Part shown: in pieces, positions 21,364-31,990 of the stretch
How the letters are laid out: every line of letters begins with the position of its first letter
Numbering within the stretch: position 1 is the stretch's first letter
NCBI GenBank assembly: GCA_002633025.1
Contig: NMRB01000095.1
Location: 88,605-152,604, forward strand
DNA: 64,000 bases
Source: Notospermus geniculatus
Taxonomy: Eukaryota > Nemertea > Pilidiophora > Heteronemertea > Lineidae
Direction of reading: 5' to 3'
Made by a program: the position numbers and the translations under genes
The notes under the pieces: model-generated
What the model was told of the DNA's origin: nothing
Databases searched by the model: none
What the model saw: the letters and a program-made list of their open reading frames with translations, nothing else

Positions 21364-21797
21364 CATCCCCCCCCCGTAGGACTTCTGCACCTAAGTGACC
21401 TGCCCCTGGACATCTTTTCCTGGACATTTAACCCCCGCTGTCTAAGTTCAGCCCTCATGTCCGGGGTATATGTTTGGGGAACATGTGCTGGGGGACGAAT
21501 ATGTCCTACGAGGGTAAATGTTCGGCGGGCAAAATTCCAGAGGGAAATATCGGGAGGGGAGGAATGTCCAGGGGACAAAGTCTTCTACCCATCCACCTCT
21601 ACCCATCCGTCACCAGCTATTGCTGCGATTCTACCTTGATTTAACTACTAAAACCCATAATATTCAGGGAAACATGGCTTCAGCAAGATTTTTGGCCATC
21701 CTTACTGCCTATGGTGCCATTATATTTTTTACCCCTTATGCCATCCTCTGACCACATGCACCCTGTGCGTATGTGCTCGCCATGGGTATCATGCTAG

Positions 21798-21932
21798 TAT
21801 TTATGAAGCCTTCACAACTTTGCGTAACGCAAATCTATTGTAAGGCAGTCAGTGAACAATAGGGCATGTGCAGCCAAACAATAGATTTGCGTCAATGCAA
21901 AGTTGCAAAGGCTTAATTCATAAATATGGCCC
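21798..21932. mobile_element. Foldback element shared by both copies of duplication 2
   Basis: TATTTATGAAGCCTTCACAA and the inverse complement of TTGCAAAGGCTTAATTCATA are the ends, with AATCTATTG / CAATAGATT inside. The partner is at about 32669-32803. Confidence 0.65.
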
Positions 21933-22432
21933 CTGAGTCTTTTTAGGATGGCTCCTAAACTCACATCCACAACTTTGTGGGCCGTGACGTAGGAAGAGTG
22001 CCCTCAGGATGCAATTTACAGGTACAATAAGTTTTAATAGGGCAAATGTGCATGTCGACATAATGTATGTGAAGGAGAGGAATTTATCTTTAAATGGATG
22101 ATGGAAAACTATAATTTGCTGTCAAAGACACCTTTTACGGTACCTGATTCAAAGGGATGTTAACAGAAGATCTATTTCATTCAAACAACATGCAGAGGAC
22201 ACTTGAAAGGAGAACACCAGGTTAACATATCTTGGGTTTTCACTCTGCTGTCAGGAAGTCCACGCAACATAGACTTCGTCACACTTACAAAGAACATGGC
22301 AACCCACTGAAAACTTACTCAACTAGTCAACTTTTCTGGATTGACTTTCACTATACAGTGAAGAAATAACAAGGGAAATATCTGTGAGTAGAACATGCAA
22401 CGCAACTCGACCAAGAATTCCATCCTGAAAAC

Positions 22433-22524
22433 ATCAGGGGTTCTTAGCGCTGGCTCCCTTTATTCGTCTCCACAAAGTCTGTGTGCATTGACGAAGGGAG
22501 CAAGTACTGAGAACCCCTGATGTT
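22433..22524. mobile_element. Short foldback element, shared
   Basis: ATCAGGGGTTCTTAG...GGCTCCCTT / AAGGGAGC...CTGAGAACCCCTGAT. The partner in copy 2 is at about 33297-33388. Confidence 0.6.
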
Positions 22525-23664
22525 CTCAGGATGAAGAATTCCGACCCATCACAACGCCATCCAAGCTGACATGACAAACTGAGCATCACAGTTCAAGTTT
22601 TTAACAGTGTGTTCAGTCCAAGCTGACATGAATAGGTGTTTTTACATGGGCTTTTTCATACACGTACCACACTGCAGCATACTGTGACACACGAGTTACT
22701 TACATGGTCAGTGTATTCAGAGATAAAGCTGTCATCGGGACGTCTTTCCATTTCCATTTTGACCTGCAACAGAAAGTACAATTTAAATGCACGTGTACAC
22801 AAAATATTGTATAACAAACAAATGTTCTGGTAGGCCTAATGAACTTTTTGCCCAGTATACACATACATAATGTATGCTGAATTAATGGTTCAAACATGAC
22901 AAATGCTTCTTTTGGAAACATTCATAATCTGACCATCCAAATGATAATGAAGCACTGGAACTACAATGTGTATTCGTTCAGAAAAATAGGTTCGGGTGGA
23001 TTGCTTACATCAATGGGGATCTTAGCTACAATAGAGGGCAGCACACCGAAACCCGGTCCTATACAATGGACGCCTTTTGTGTGGGAAATTGATCAGGACC
23101 GGGATGTCAGTTTCATTTCAATAGTTTTAACCACTAGTGACACCTATTGAGGCAGTGAGCTAGGGTCCCCATTGAAGGTCCCAAATAGAAGAGTGTAAAG
23201 TTCCAAATGCCTGTGATCCACTAAGATAAGAATCCTATTCCTACATGCACAGTGGATGTCAATGACAAAGAATGAGTACATTTTAATCAACAACCAATCA
23301 AATGATAATGTTCGTACTGCATTGCAAACACGTAAAAACTGTGCTGTGGTATTACACTGTATATGGCAAGTCGGAACTCGTATACATATATAGGTACAAA
23401 CAAATTTATTGTCAAAGACAAACACAGAACATGTCAAATAGGCAAGTGGGATGATTGGCGTCCTACATACTACATGTAGTACCTGCTTGTCAACGAAGTG
23501 ATGTTAAGCCTACATTTATGTTGTATTTATACTTAGTGGGTGTTGTTATTCAGGACAAATCATACCTATATATAAACGTTTATTAATTAGGACTCTTGCT
23601 GACCCCAAGGTCAAATAGTGATGATAAACTCCTCACATCACTTCAGTACCATGGTCATGGAATA

Positions 23665-24011
23665 TCCAAAGAAGAAAGCACAAAAATTGACACACAAAGT
23701 GATAAATATCAAGAAATCAACTTCCAGAAACTTGCGAATTTTTGACCCCAATCGAGGTCTTCCTCAGGCACTTTTCAGTTGGAGAGACCAGAAAAGACTG
23801 TAGAGACCAGGGCCCTTATGCATAAAACATCTTAAGTGTAAAATTTCCCTTATCTTTTGTTTGGAACAATAGTTTAAGGGAAATTTTACACTTAAGATGT
23901 TTTGTGCATATGGGCCCAGAAGTCTTTTCTGGTCTCTCCAACTGAAAAGTGCCTGAGGAAGACCTCGGTTGGGGTCGAAAATTCGCAAGTTTCTGGAAGT
24001 TGACTTCTTGA
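23665..24011. mobile_element. Foldback retroelement fragment with 15-bp TSD
   Basis: It is flanked by CATGGTCATGGAATA at 23650-23664 and 24012-24026. Copy 2 of duplication 2 has one copy of that word and no insert (near 35450). About 88-bp inverted arms (CTTCCAGAAACTTGCGAATT..., GACCTCGGTTGGGGTC) enclose a second hairpin at 23810-23917. A TSD this long suits a retroelement insertion, perhaps a Penelope-like terminal repeat pair. Confidence 0.65.
23936..24004 (+). ncRNA. Candidate hammerhead-like ribozyme motif
   Basis: CTGAGGA at 23953-23959, a 6-bp helix GACCTC/GGGGTC with GGTT loop, then GAAA at 23977-23980 and a short AATT-CGCA-AGTT hairpin. This follows the CUGANGA - helix II - GAAA - helix III order of hammerhead cores known in Penelope-like elements. 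Helix I is weak. The inverted twin arm (minus strand, about 23727-23775) has lost the G of GAAA. Not tested. Confidence 0.35.
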
Positions 24012-24282
24012 CATGGTCATGGAATAGATGACTTTTCTCCAGGACAGCAAGAGTGTCTAATTACTGTCTATCTGATTTCAGTAAGTCCTGCTACAGCCTC
24101 ATTCTTGAAAAAGTATTGTCATTGATGAACAGTGAAAAGCCAATCAAAATACATGCCGGTGTACCCACAGATTATAGTACACAATGATTTCAGCATTTCC
24201 TCAGTTGTTCGACACACTACATGTATGCCCAAGCACAGTAGCCCATGTATCCGTATCAGAAATATATTAGGCGAGGCCTATA

Positions 24283-24483
24283 TGTGACCCGGCACGACAA
24301 AATGAGTCGGAATGCGCACATAAGAAGACCCAACATGTCCAAGGTGACACCAACGGTTCGCTGATTTCAGGCTTGTCTGCCCATTGTGAAATTTGACTTG
24401 GTCGATTTCTGTGGTTGCTGTCTGGTTCCACCTTCGGTCTTCTTCTGTGCGACTTCCGACTCATTTTGCTGTGCCGGGTCACA
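24283..24483. mobile_element. TGTGACCCGGCAC foldback element, copy 3
   Basis: It is present in copy 1 of duplication 2 and absent at the matching point of copy 2 (near 35745), so it is younger than that duplication. TA/TATA flanks. Confidence 0.78.
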
Positions 24484-25529
24484 TATGGCTTCTGAAATGA
24501 CTGATTTTAGCATCAAAACCAGCATTTTATCATTTTTGCATTTAATCCCCCATCCTAAAAAACCTGTCCCTGACCCTAACCTTAACGACCTTATCATTAA
24601 CAATAACCCTGCATGTGGTGGGGATTGCGCAGTTAAAAAAGAAGCCTTATACACGTAGGCCTAATGTTACCTTCTTTGGTGGGCCACAGAGACATGCACA
24701 GGTTTCATAGCATCGACATGTAATACATGATGTATGTTCTACATCTGTGTATGCAGGCCTACAGGGCGCGCGTTCAGGATAACCTAGTTTTGTCCCAAAT
24801 TCGTCATCAAAATTGCAGGCGACTTTTTCCTGTAAATCGAGAATATTCAGCACCAACGAACGCTCAGATATTTGCTTTACCTTTCTATGTTGTTAAATCT
24901 CCTAGATTTGGCAAAATAAGGCACCTTTTTGATAAAATAGATGTCTTTTAAGTGTGACCTACATAGCGTTATACATTGTTTGTCCAAGCGTTGGTTGTCG
25001 TCGTTGATTTGTAAGCAGGAGTTCCACACCAGCCTTGATTCCTACTAGTGTTATGTTTTGTCAACAGAGGGCAGCATCTCCTGACCTGCCACGCCCAGGC
25101 GACAAGTTGACACTCTGGCACCGCCGTCACAGCAAATCTAAACCAACTTGAAAACTAACCAAACAACCAAGTAAGAGTGTCAGCCCTAACCCTAAACCCT
25201 TTTTTTATTTATTTTATTTATTTATTTTAAATTCGTGGGTAAATTCTTCATCAAAGCATACATATAGATAAAACATCCCTTAAAACATTATACATGTACA
25301 TGTACATATAGATATCACAGAATTGATAAAACATACATCTAAAACATTTTAACATTGAATACGACAAATAAAATTTGCGAAGAAAAACCCACAGGGAGTA
25401 GACGGTACGGAAGCCTTTAAAATTGTCCCTCCCAAAAAGTCTGGGTAGCTCCGCACTGCCACTACCGCAGACCTTGGTGGGTGTGTTTCAATTGGTCACC
25501 CAAGAAAACGGGGCAAAATTCAACTTGGT

Positions 25530-25856
25530 TCAATTTTTGCGACGACGCATATGCGCGAACGCATCGCGATGACGGCTCTAGTGTATACCCACCCTTATTT
25601 TCCGCCGCACTGCACGCAAACAAAGGTTTTGGCGCATGCGTCGTCCAATCTCATGCGAATCGCGTCAGGTGTGTCCCTACCCTTAGGTGTGTCCCTGAGG
25701 GTAGGGACACACCTAACGCGATTCGCATGCGATTGGGCGACGCATGCGCCAAAACCTTTGCTTGCGTGCAGTGCGGCGGAAAATAAGGGTGGGTATACAC
25801 TAGAGGCGTCATCGCAATGCGTTCGCGCATATGCGTCGTCGCAAAAATTGAACCAA
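25530..25856. mobile_element. Giant hairpin of about 155-bp arms, composite of two foldback families
   Basis: CAATTTTTGCGACGACGCAT... pairs with the sequence ending GCGTCGTCGCAAAAATTG. Within each arm lie GTATACCCACCCTTA (family of 27061-27198) and GGTGTGTCCCTACCC (family of 27202-27340) in nested order. CpG-rich. ORFs on both strands are arm reflections. Confidence 0.8.
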
Positions 25857-26007
25857 TAGAAAAATTAAGGGTTGACCACATTGTTGCGTTGCGTTTGGTA
25901 TCGGTTGCGTTGTCGCTTTACGTTGCCGCAAGAATTGGAAATTTCCCAATTTTTAACGCGCTGCACAGGCCAACGCAATGCCTTGAGAAGGTGAAGGCCA
26001 CATTTTT

Positions 26008-26340
26008 CTAGCCATCATGTTCTTTTAGCTCTGGGAATTGTCTTGAAAAATTCTCCTTTCCTTTTTCTTTTGCGGGGCATGGGATGGAGCCAACAGTCCC
26101 TGAATTTCCGCCCCAAACCAACGTCATCAAAGCCACCAGTTCATCTTCCTCGTTCTCTTCCTCCTCCATCATTTGCATGACGACCTCGAGATCCATTGCT
26201 TCCCTCGTCCATGGCTGTATTGGAAAAGGACACCAGGAAATTTTCCGTCTGCTTATATACTGCGTACGTGTTTTTATGCACAAACGCACCTTCTATCGCA
26301 GTTAAAAATCGCATATACCGGGTAGTGTGTGCATGCACAA
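26008..26340 (-). pseudogene. Possible transposon coding remnant, paired with 39215-39562
   Basis: An open frame reads PFPIQPWTREAMDLEVVMQM and MEEEENEEDELVALMTLVW, then a Lys-rich stretch. The copy at 39305-39562 keeps WTREAMDLDQVVMQMMEEEE but ends differently. It stands next to Harbinger-like MITEs, so a transposon exon is possible. I recognise no domain. Confidence 0.25.
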
Positions 26341-26418
26341 ATGCGATGACGCGCGCGTTGCCGCATGCGCAAGCGCAACGGCTCTATAGTGGGCCAGTCA
26401 TCCCTACCGCATCTCTAA

Positions 26419-26924
26419 AGGCCGTCTCACACGAGCGTTTCATCCGGCGTTTAGGCCGTGCGCCTAGGGGCGTTTATGAAACGCCGAAATGAGCGCAGGG
26501 TTGACGCACTGCGTGCGCCAACTCTGCGTTTGTAAACGCAGACCTCTGGGTGAACGCATTGGTTTTCAACATGTCCAAAACTTTTTCGAAAACGCAGAGG
26601 AATGCGTCTATTGACGCAAACGCTGCGTTTAAGAACGCATGAAAACGCATGAGAACGCACGAGAACGCATGAAAACGCAGCGTTTGTAAACGCACTGCGC
26701 GTTTACAAACGCCTACTTTGCGTTAATTAATCGCATTCTCTGCGTCAAAGAGAAGAGACGCTACGTACCGGAAGTCGTCAAAACGCACGAAAACGCAGGG
26801 CCTGCGTTTTGAAAACGCAGGACGTGCGTTCACACGGCGTCAACTATGCGCTAAATAGTGCGCTTGTCGGCGTTTCCAAAACGCGCTAGTTGACGCCGTA
26901 CTCGGCGCTCGTGTGAGACGGCCT
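26419..26924. mobile_element. TAA-array element 1 (506 bp)
   Basis: Perfect 19-bp inverted ends AGGCCGTCTCACACGAGCG. TAA on both sides (26416-26418, 26925-26927). The interior is full of GCGTTT and AACGCA words. Three-base TAA target suits PIF/Harbinger MITEs. Confidence 0.85.
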
Positions 26925-26927
26925 TAA

Positions 26928-27057
26928 AGGTCTCGGGCCACTTGTGCGTTTTGCGGTGCGTGATGCGTCGAATCTTTTGTTAGGAAGCAGAACAGCGGAA
27001 AATAACAAAAGATTTGACGCATCACGCAGCGCAAAACGCACAAGTGGCCCGAGACCT
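26928..27057. mobile_element. TAA-array element 2 (130 bp)
   Basis: About 55-bp near-perfect arms starting AGGTCTCGGGCCACTTGTGC. TAA on both sides (26925-26927, 27058-27060). Confidence 0.87.
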
Positions 27058-27060
27058 TAA

Positions 27061-27198
27061 GGGTGGGTACACTACACGCGATTCGTCCAACGCATGCGAT
27101 GATTCTTTGTTATTTCATGCCGCAATGCCTCCCAAACAAAAGCAATTCGCGTGCGATTGCAAATCGCTTGGCGAGTCGCTTCTAGTGTGCACCCACCC
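27061..27198. mobile_element. TAA-array element 3 (138 bp)
   Basis: Ends GGGTGGGTACACTA / inverse of TAGTGTGCACCCACCC. TAA on both sides (27058-27060, 27199-27201). Confidence 0.83.
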
Positions 27199-27201
27199 TA
27201 A

Positions 27202-27340
27202 GGGTAGGAACACACCTAACGCGATTCGCATGCGATTGGGCGACGCATGCGTCAACGCAATTGTTTGCGTGCAGTGCGGCGGAAAATAACAAAGGCGTTG
27301 TCGCATACGTCAACGAATCGCGTTAGGTGTGTAGCCACCC
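27202..27340. mobile_element. TAA-array element 4 (139 bp)
   Basis: Ends GGGTAGGAACACACCTAACG / inverse of CGTTAGGTGTGTAGCCACCC. TAA on both sides (27199-27201, 27341-27343). It shares GTGCAGTGCGGCGGAAAATA with its relatives at 25740 and 27695. Confidence 0.85.
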
Positions 27341-27623
27341 TAATTTCGACACTTTTTCGTTCTGCGTCCAGACTATAGTTGAGATTTTGCCGTCAATGTG
27401 CGCCTTGTCTTATCACTCACTCCTATTGTAGTGTTTCAGCCAGGATTTGAAAAAGGCAGGGCAGAGAGGCCTCCATTCTCCAAAGGGCAGGGTGCCATGA
27501 TAGCGGGTTTGTTTTATTAATACCGGACATCCGTTATCCGTTATCCGATATGCGATATGACGTAACGATATGCGAAATCGCGGTCTGATCGTTGAAAGCC
27601 ATTTCCAATAGGCCTACTCATTA

Positions 27624-27762
27624 GGGTAGGGACACACCTGACGCGATTCGCATGCGATAGGGCAACGCATGCGTCAAAACCTTTGTTTGCGTGCAGTGCG
27701 GCGGAAAATAACAAAGGCGTTGTCGCATGCGTCAACGAATCGCGTTAGGTGTGTCCCTAGCC
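27624..27762. mobile_element. GGGTAGGGACACACC element, solitary copy
   Basis: It is 139 bp, the same family as 27202-27340. Flanks are TTA (27621-27623) and ATA. Copy 2 of duplication 2 has the empty site CATTAGTGAG near 40224. Confidence 0.8.
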
Positions 27763-28331
27763 ATAGTGAGTTTAAGAAACCAAACGTTAACGCTAACGAT
27801 AACGCTAGCGTCAAAATGACGTCAGAAGAAGAAATGCAACAGATTCTTTCGATGTGACGTCAAAATGATGTCAATGTAACGTTATGGTTTCTTAAACTCC
27901 GTAAAGCCGTACCTGATGTCCGAAATGCGATAAAAAAACGTGTGTTCCATTTATGTGCCTGCGATATAGGTTGCGATATTCTAGCAGAAAACAAAAGAAA
28001 CCCCTGGCTGCTGTAATGCCATTTGCCGGCATAGAAGTGCCTTTTTCGGCTCAGTGCCGAAGAAGGCACTCTCTCCCTATTAAATAGAGGCACCCTATGC
28101 CGAAAACGGGCGCTCTGGCCCGGAAGGGGGGTGCGCACCCCCGGATCCGCCCCTGGTGGTCACGTGGTACAGCAGCCCGGGCTTTCTTTTGTTTTCTGCC
28201 TTGAACTAGGCCTAATCGCAGGTATAGGTGAATGGAACACACCTTTTTTAAATCGCATTTCGGACATCGCATACCGCATATCGGATGTCAGGAACTTGCA
28301 AGAAGAAAACACTGAAAAACGGGGGACATTA

Positions 28332-28449
28332 GGGAGGTTTCGCAAGCGCCCGGTTAGGCCATACGACGACGTTTATCTATTGTTTGGGTATACCCACACA
28401 ATAGATAAACGTCGTCGTAGGGCCTAACCGGGCGCTTGCGAAACCTCCC
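28332..28449. mobile_element. 118-bp near-perfect palindrome, TA-flanked
   Basis: Arms of about 51 bp (GGGAGGTTTCGCAAGCGCCC...) differ at one base. The loop GGGTATACCCA is itself palindromic. Copy 2 of duplication 2 has the empty site GACATTATTGG at 40881-40891. Confidence 0.82.
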
Positions 28450-30410
28450 TAATGGCTGATGTTGCGACGGTTTTAGGCCCTTTGTTCAAGGTTGAACGTC
28501 GACTTCTTCTCCATTGCCTTTTTCACAAAAAATGCCTTTTTTCACCTTAACCTTTTTACCGTTGTCTTTTTTATCTTCGCATTTTTTTTTCTTTTTTACA
28601 CGGATACCGTGTCAGTCACGGGGGTTGCAAAACCGCGGTCGGTGAATACCGGAAGTGGCGCAATAGGCTGACAGAGTCAAGTCATGACGTTTTTGTTCTG
28701 ACTCATCGTCTATTTCAATATCATTCCCGGTGTCTCCGTCAAAAAGGGTAATGATTGAAATTATTGCAAAATGGTTGATCTTGAGAAATTTCCCTTGAGA
28801 TTTTCCATGGAGATATATCGGACACTAAGGGCCGTCACGATCGTCTTACGGAGTGTTTTAGTTTATATCATGTGGAAAATTTCATACGACGATACATGTG
28901 GCGTTGTTGATGTTTTCTGAGATGAATGAACGTCAAACAGTCGGGGGCGTGGTTAATTTTGCNATCCTTTCGTGCGGTGCCGCCACTAGATCAATACCAA
29001 ACCGATAAATCTAGTTTGGTTCCCGAACCCACCGCCAGGGCTAGCCCCGTTGGGTACAGGTGTGACAGGAATCAGCGTCCTAGGGTTGCAAGTCCGCCAA
29101 ACAATAGCCCGCTATTGTAAGGCTATATTCGAACGGTCATGGTCTCTCTAGCCATATATTCTAATCCCATGCCGAACAATAAGACCGGACTTTGGTACCT
29201 GGGGGAGTTGGATTTCTTTCACACCTGGTTCGCCTGTACAGCATAGGCGAGTATAGGCCAGACTTTTTTATTGTTTAGTTCACGGATTTTTCTAACAAAA
29301 TAATTGGAGGGGGAATAAAAATAAAAATATTTTTTTCCTCCTATATTCACGGGGCACTCGTTCTAGACATCAGTCAGATCGGAGGATGAAATTTAATTTT
29401 TTTTTCAGAATAAAAGTTTTCCAATAACATTGAATGTGAATACTAGGAGGCATTGACATAACGATTTAGGGGGTACTGCCACGTTGGCCTTGGTTGCTCA
29501 TAATATTTCTTGGGCACCAGGCCATTGAGCCTGGGCACCAAAGCCAAAATCTGGAGCAATTGCAGCGCTCTTTAGGTGTACGCCTAGCTATTTTATTCCC
29601 ATCTCAACTTTTCAATGAGTAGGCCTATTACAAAAACCTATTCAACAGGAACTGTACACGGCAAGTTTCAACTCAAATCCAAATGGACATGATTTGCAAA
29701 TGTAAACACCCCATGCACATGGTGTGCCAAATATATAGTTGCCACAATGATGTAATGGGAATCCCAGTGTGGTATCCCCCACCCAAGTGGGTGGATGGCT
29801 CCGTCGGAACTGTCACTATAGGCCTAGTTTGCTAAGAAGAGGCGCAAATGATGAGATGGCAAGATACAGTTGTGCATTATGAATGAAGGTTATGTACTAA
29901 AGGTAAAATTTTCATTTGAGAACTACTGGCGCCCATCCATAACAGACTTTGATGCTTGTCTGGTGCTGGCAGGTTGTCGGGTGCAGAACTTTGTGCATCC
30001 ATGGCATGGACGATGCCATGTCGGGGTGCGGGTGAAAAATATTTTTTTTTTCAATTTGTGTGAATTTCGGGTCGGCGGATCGGCTAATATACGAAAACTA
30101 AATTTTATTTTTCCCCCAAATTGGCATTTCTAACGTCGGGCGGATCCGTGAACCAAACAATATACCGGTACCTGATGCGTAAGGTTCACGAACTAACGTA
30201 TAGTAGTCCGAACAGTTTTATTGCTTCCTTTTATTCCGCAATTTGCAAAAAGGAAGATGTCGTCGTGTGGCAGATTGGAAATAGGCAGGGCGGGGTGCAT
30301 GATTTTTAGTTTTCATACCTAGGGGAGAAGTCCTCCCTTTCAATCACATAAATGGTCGTCAAGACGTGTTGATTTAGGGACAAGGAATTTATAATATATA
30401 TAGGCCCTAT

Positions 30411-30528
30411 GGGTCATATTCATAATTAAAAGCGGTTATATCGGTAGAACTGTCTTTGGCCGGTTTCAAGTACAATGTACTTGGAACCGGCCTAAGATGG
30501 TTCTAACGGTAGAACCACTTTATGACCC
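30411..30528. mobile_element. Foldback element
   Basis: GGGTCATATTCATAA...GGTAGAAC and GTTCTAACGGTAGAACC...TATGACCC pair imperfectly, with GGCCGGTTTCAAGTACA / TGTACTTGGAACCGGCC as the inner hairpin. Confidence 0.65.
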
Positions 30529-30660
30529 TATAAAACTTATGATACAGGCTGTCATGTTCCCCCACACAGCCCCAATTTTTAGGGGGATTTTTCTTTGTTT
30601 TTAGGAGATTTTATGGGATTTTTTGCCCAGTTCTAGGAATTTTTACAATAGGAGAAATCG

Positions 30661-30716
30661 TTTCTTCAAAATTTCGCAAATTTTCGACCCCAACCGGGGT
30701 CTTCCTCACAGGCACT
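30661..30716 (-). ncRNA. Hammerhead-like motif, variant core
   Basis: The minus strand reads CTGTGAGGA, helix GACCCC/GGGGTC, GAAA, then a clean AATTT-GCG-AAATT hairpin. The extra TG in the first core block would probably inactivate it. Confidence 0.28.
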
Positions 30717-31645
30717 TTCAAGTAAGAGACTACACATATATACATATACAGAAAAGACTAGGAATTTTTAGGGTGGTGTCAGAAGGTTTACAGCTAGATT
30801 TCCTGATAAAATTGATTGGAATTACAGTTGCGAGCAATCCACAATGTGACCGGAGTTGACGTACAGCAATATAAAATGGATACTCACAATGCCTTCAACG
30901 ACCATTGATGAAACTGACATGCACACCCCATGCTCTACTGATGAACAGACCATCATAATGCTGCAGTGACCAGGGATGTAGGAACACCTGGCATGCGTGG
31001 AGGTTGGGGGGGGGGCAAAAATTTCATAAAATAGCGGGCCATAGCCATAATCTCTCACGGCGAGGAACGAAATATTTTAGCTGTAATTTTTTTATTTTTC
31101 ACATGCCAAATATTGGGCAGCGGCACAGCTCCCCTCCCTGCTGACATTTTGATGGAGGTGTGAGGGTCAACCATTTTCAACCATGATAGTCTGCTGATGA
31201 CCATCCTTTGATGGCAGTTCAGTGGTGGCTCCAGAAATGGCGCATTGGGCGTCAATTTCAATACGTAGTGTTTTGGCGGAGACCCCATTTGAAAAAAATT
31301 AGTAATTTTTAGAAATCACCCTAAAAATACATGTAAGACCAAATTCGAAATTTTTAGGATCAAGGATGAAAAATTTAGGATGAATTTTTTGACTTTCAAG
31401 GCGCACTTAGCCTGAATTGATACTCCAGCTGTGACACGCAAGTTGATGCTACAGTGGAATTTGCAGTGACTTACCATGTAGCAAAAATGAATTTGCGCGG
31501 CGTCAAAAATAGGCGCGGGGAGGACGATAACTCGTTGCCCATCAGCGTGCCCTTTGGAGCTGATGCCTGAAATCTCACTTTTAATTTTCACCAGTCTTTT
31601 CTGCGATTTCGGTCTAGAAAGTGCCAGCCTGAACACAGAAAAAAA

Positions 31646-31720
31646 TCGGCTTGGTGGTGTGGTGGTTCTGGTGTCCGACTTGCGATCAGAGGGTTCTGGG
31701 TTCGAAACCCACAGGGTGTG
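31646..31720 (+). repeat. tRNA-like SINE head
   Basis: A box-like GGTGGTGTGGTGGTTC and B box GGTTCGAAACC with partly paired T-arm (CTGGG..CCCAC). No good anticodon stem. Followed by T-rich sequence. Confidence 0.55.
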
Positions 31721-31935
31721 AAACGTTTTTTTTATATACAATGTATGGAGACAGCACTTGTTTTTTTTATTCGAGACAACAGACAATCCGGTGGAAACAG
31801 CTGAGAATCATTTTAACCAGTTGAAGACAATGTCATCTCAAGTGGAGACCCAGTTATGTCTATTCGAGTTGCAAAAGAAACTCATTTTAGGGACAAGAGT
31901 TGGAGATTCATTTTATCTCGAGATGAGATCGTTTT

Positions 31936-31990
31936 TTCTTTCTGTGAAGAAGACCCCGGTTGGGGTCGAAAATGTGCGAATTCTTGGAAG
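31936..31990 (+). ncRNA. Hammerhead-like motif, variant core
   Basis: CTGTGAAGA, helix GACCCC/GGGGTC with GGTT loop, GAAA, then GTTGACTTCC as in the 24.0-kb copy. The core carries a similar TG insertion. Confidence 0.28.

Larger units (their letters stand above)
20707..28963. repeat. Segmental duplication 2, copy 1
   Basis: This is collinear with 32232-41868 and starts with the same AAGAAGGAGCTAAAACGG. Copy-1-specific insertions include 21145-21790, 23665-24011, 24283-24483, 25200-25470, the 26419-27340 array, 27624-27762 and 28332-28449. The similarity stops exactly at a single N (28963). No gene is found in it. Confidence 0.9.

Noticed and set aside
21307-21639. 110-codon ORF around a C-run with an N
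   Set aside because: It spans an unresolved base and G-rich repeat words. The region is absent from the paralogous copy.
25185-25202. Telomere-like CCTAACCCTAAACCCT
   Set aside because: Only about two repeats, and the same word occurs in the paralogue near 36590. Chance or a short relic, not an interstitial telomere array.
25551-25881. Mirror ORFs on both strands with the same peptide (MRERIAMT...)
   Set aside because: They arise because the DNA is a long palindrome, so both strands give the same translation.
26416-27765. CRISPR-like array of regularly spaced repeats
   Set aside because: The units are different inverted-repeat elements with TAA joints in an animal genome. There are no constant repeats separating variable spacers.
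31316-31786. 156-codon minus ORF
   Set aside because: It runs across a tRNA-like SINE head and a T-rich tail. No protein family recognised.
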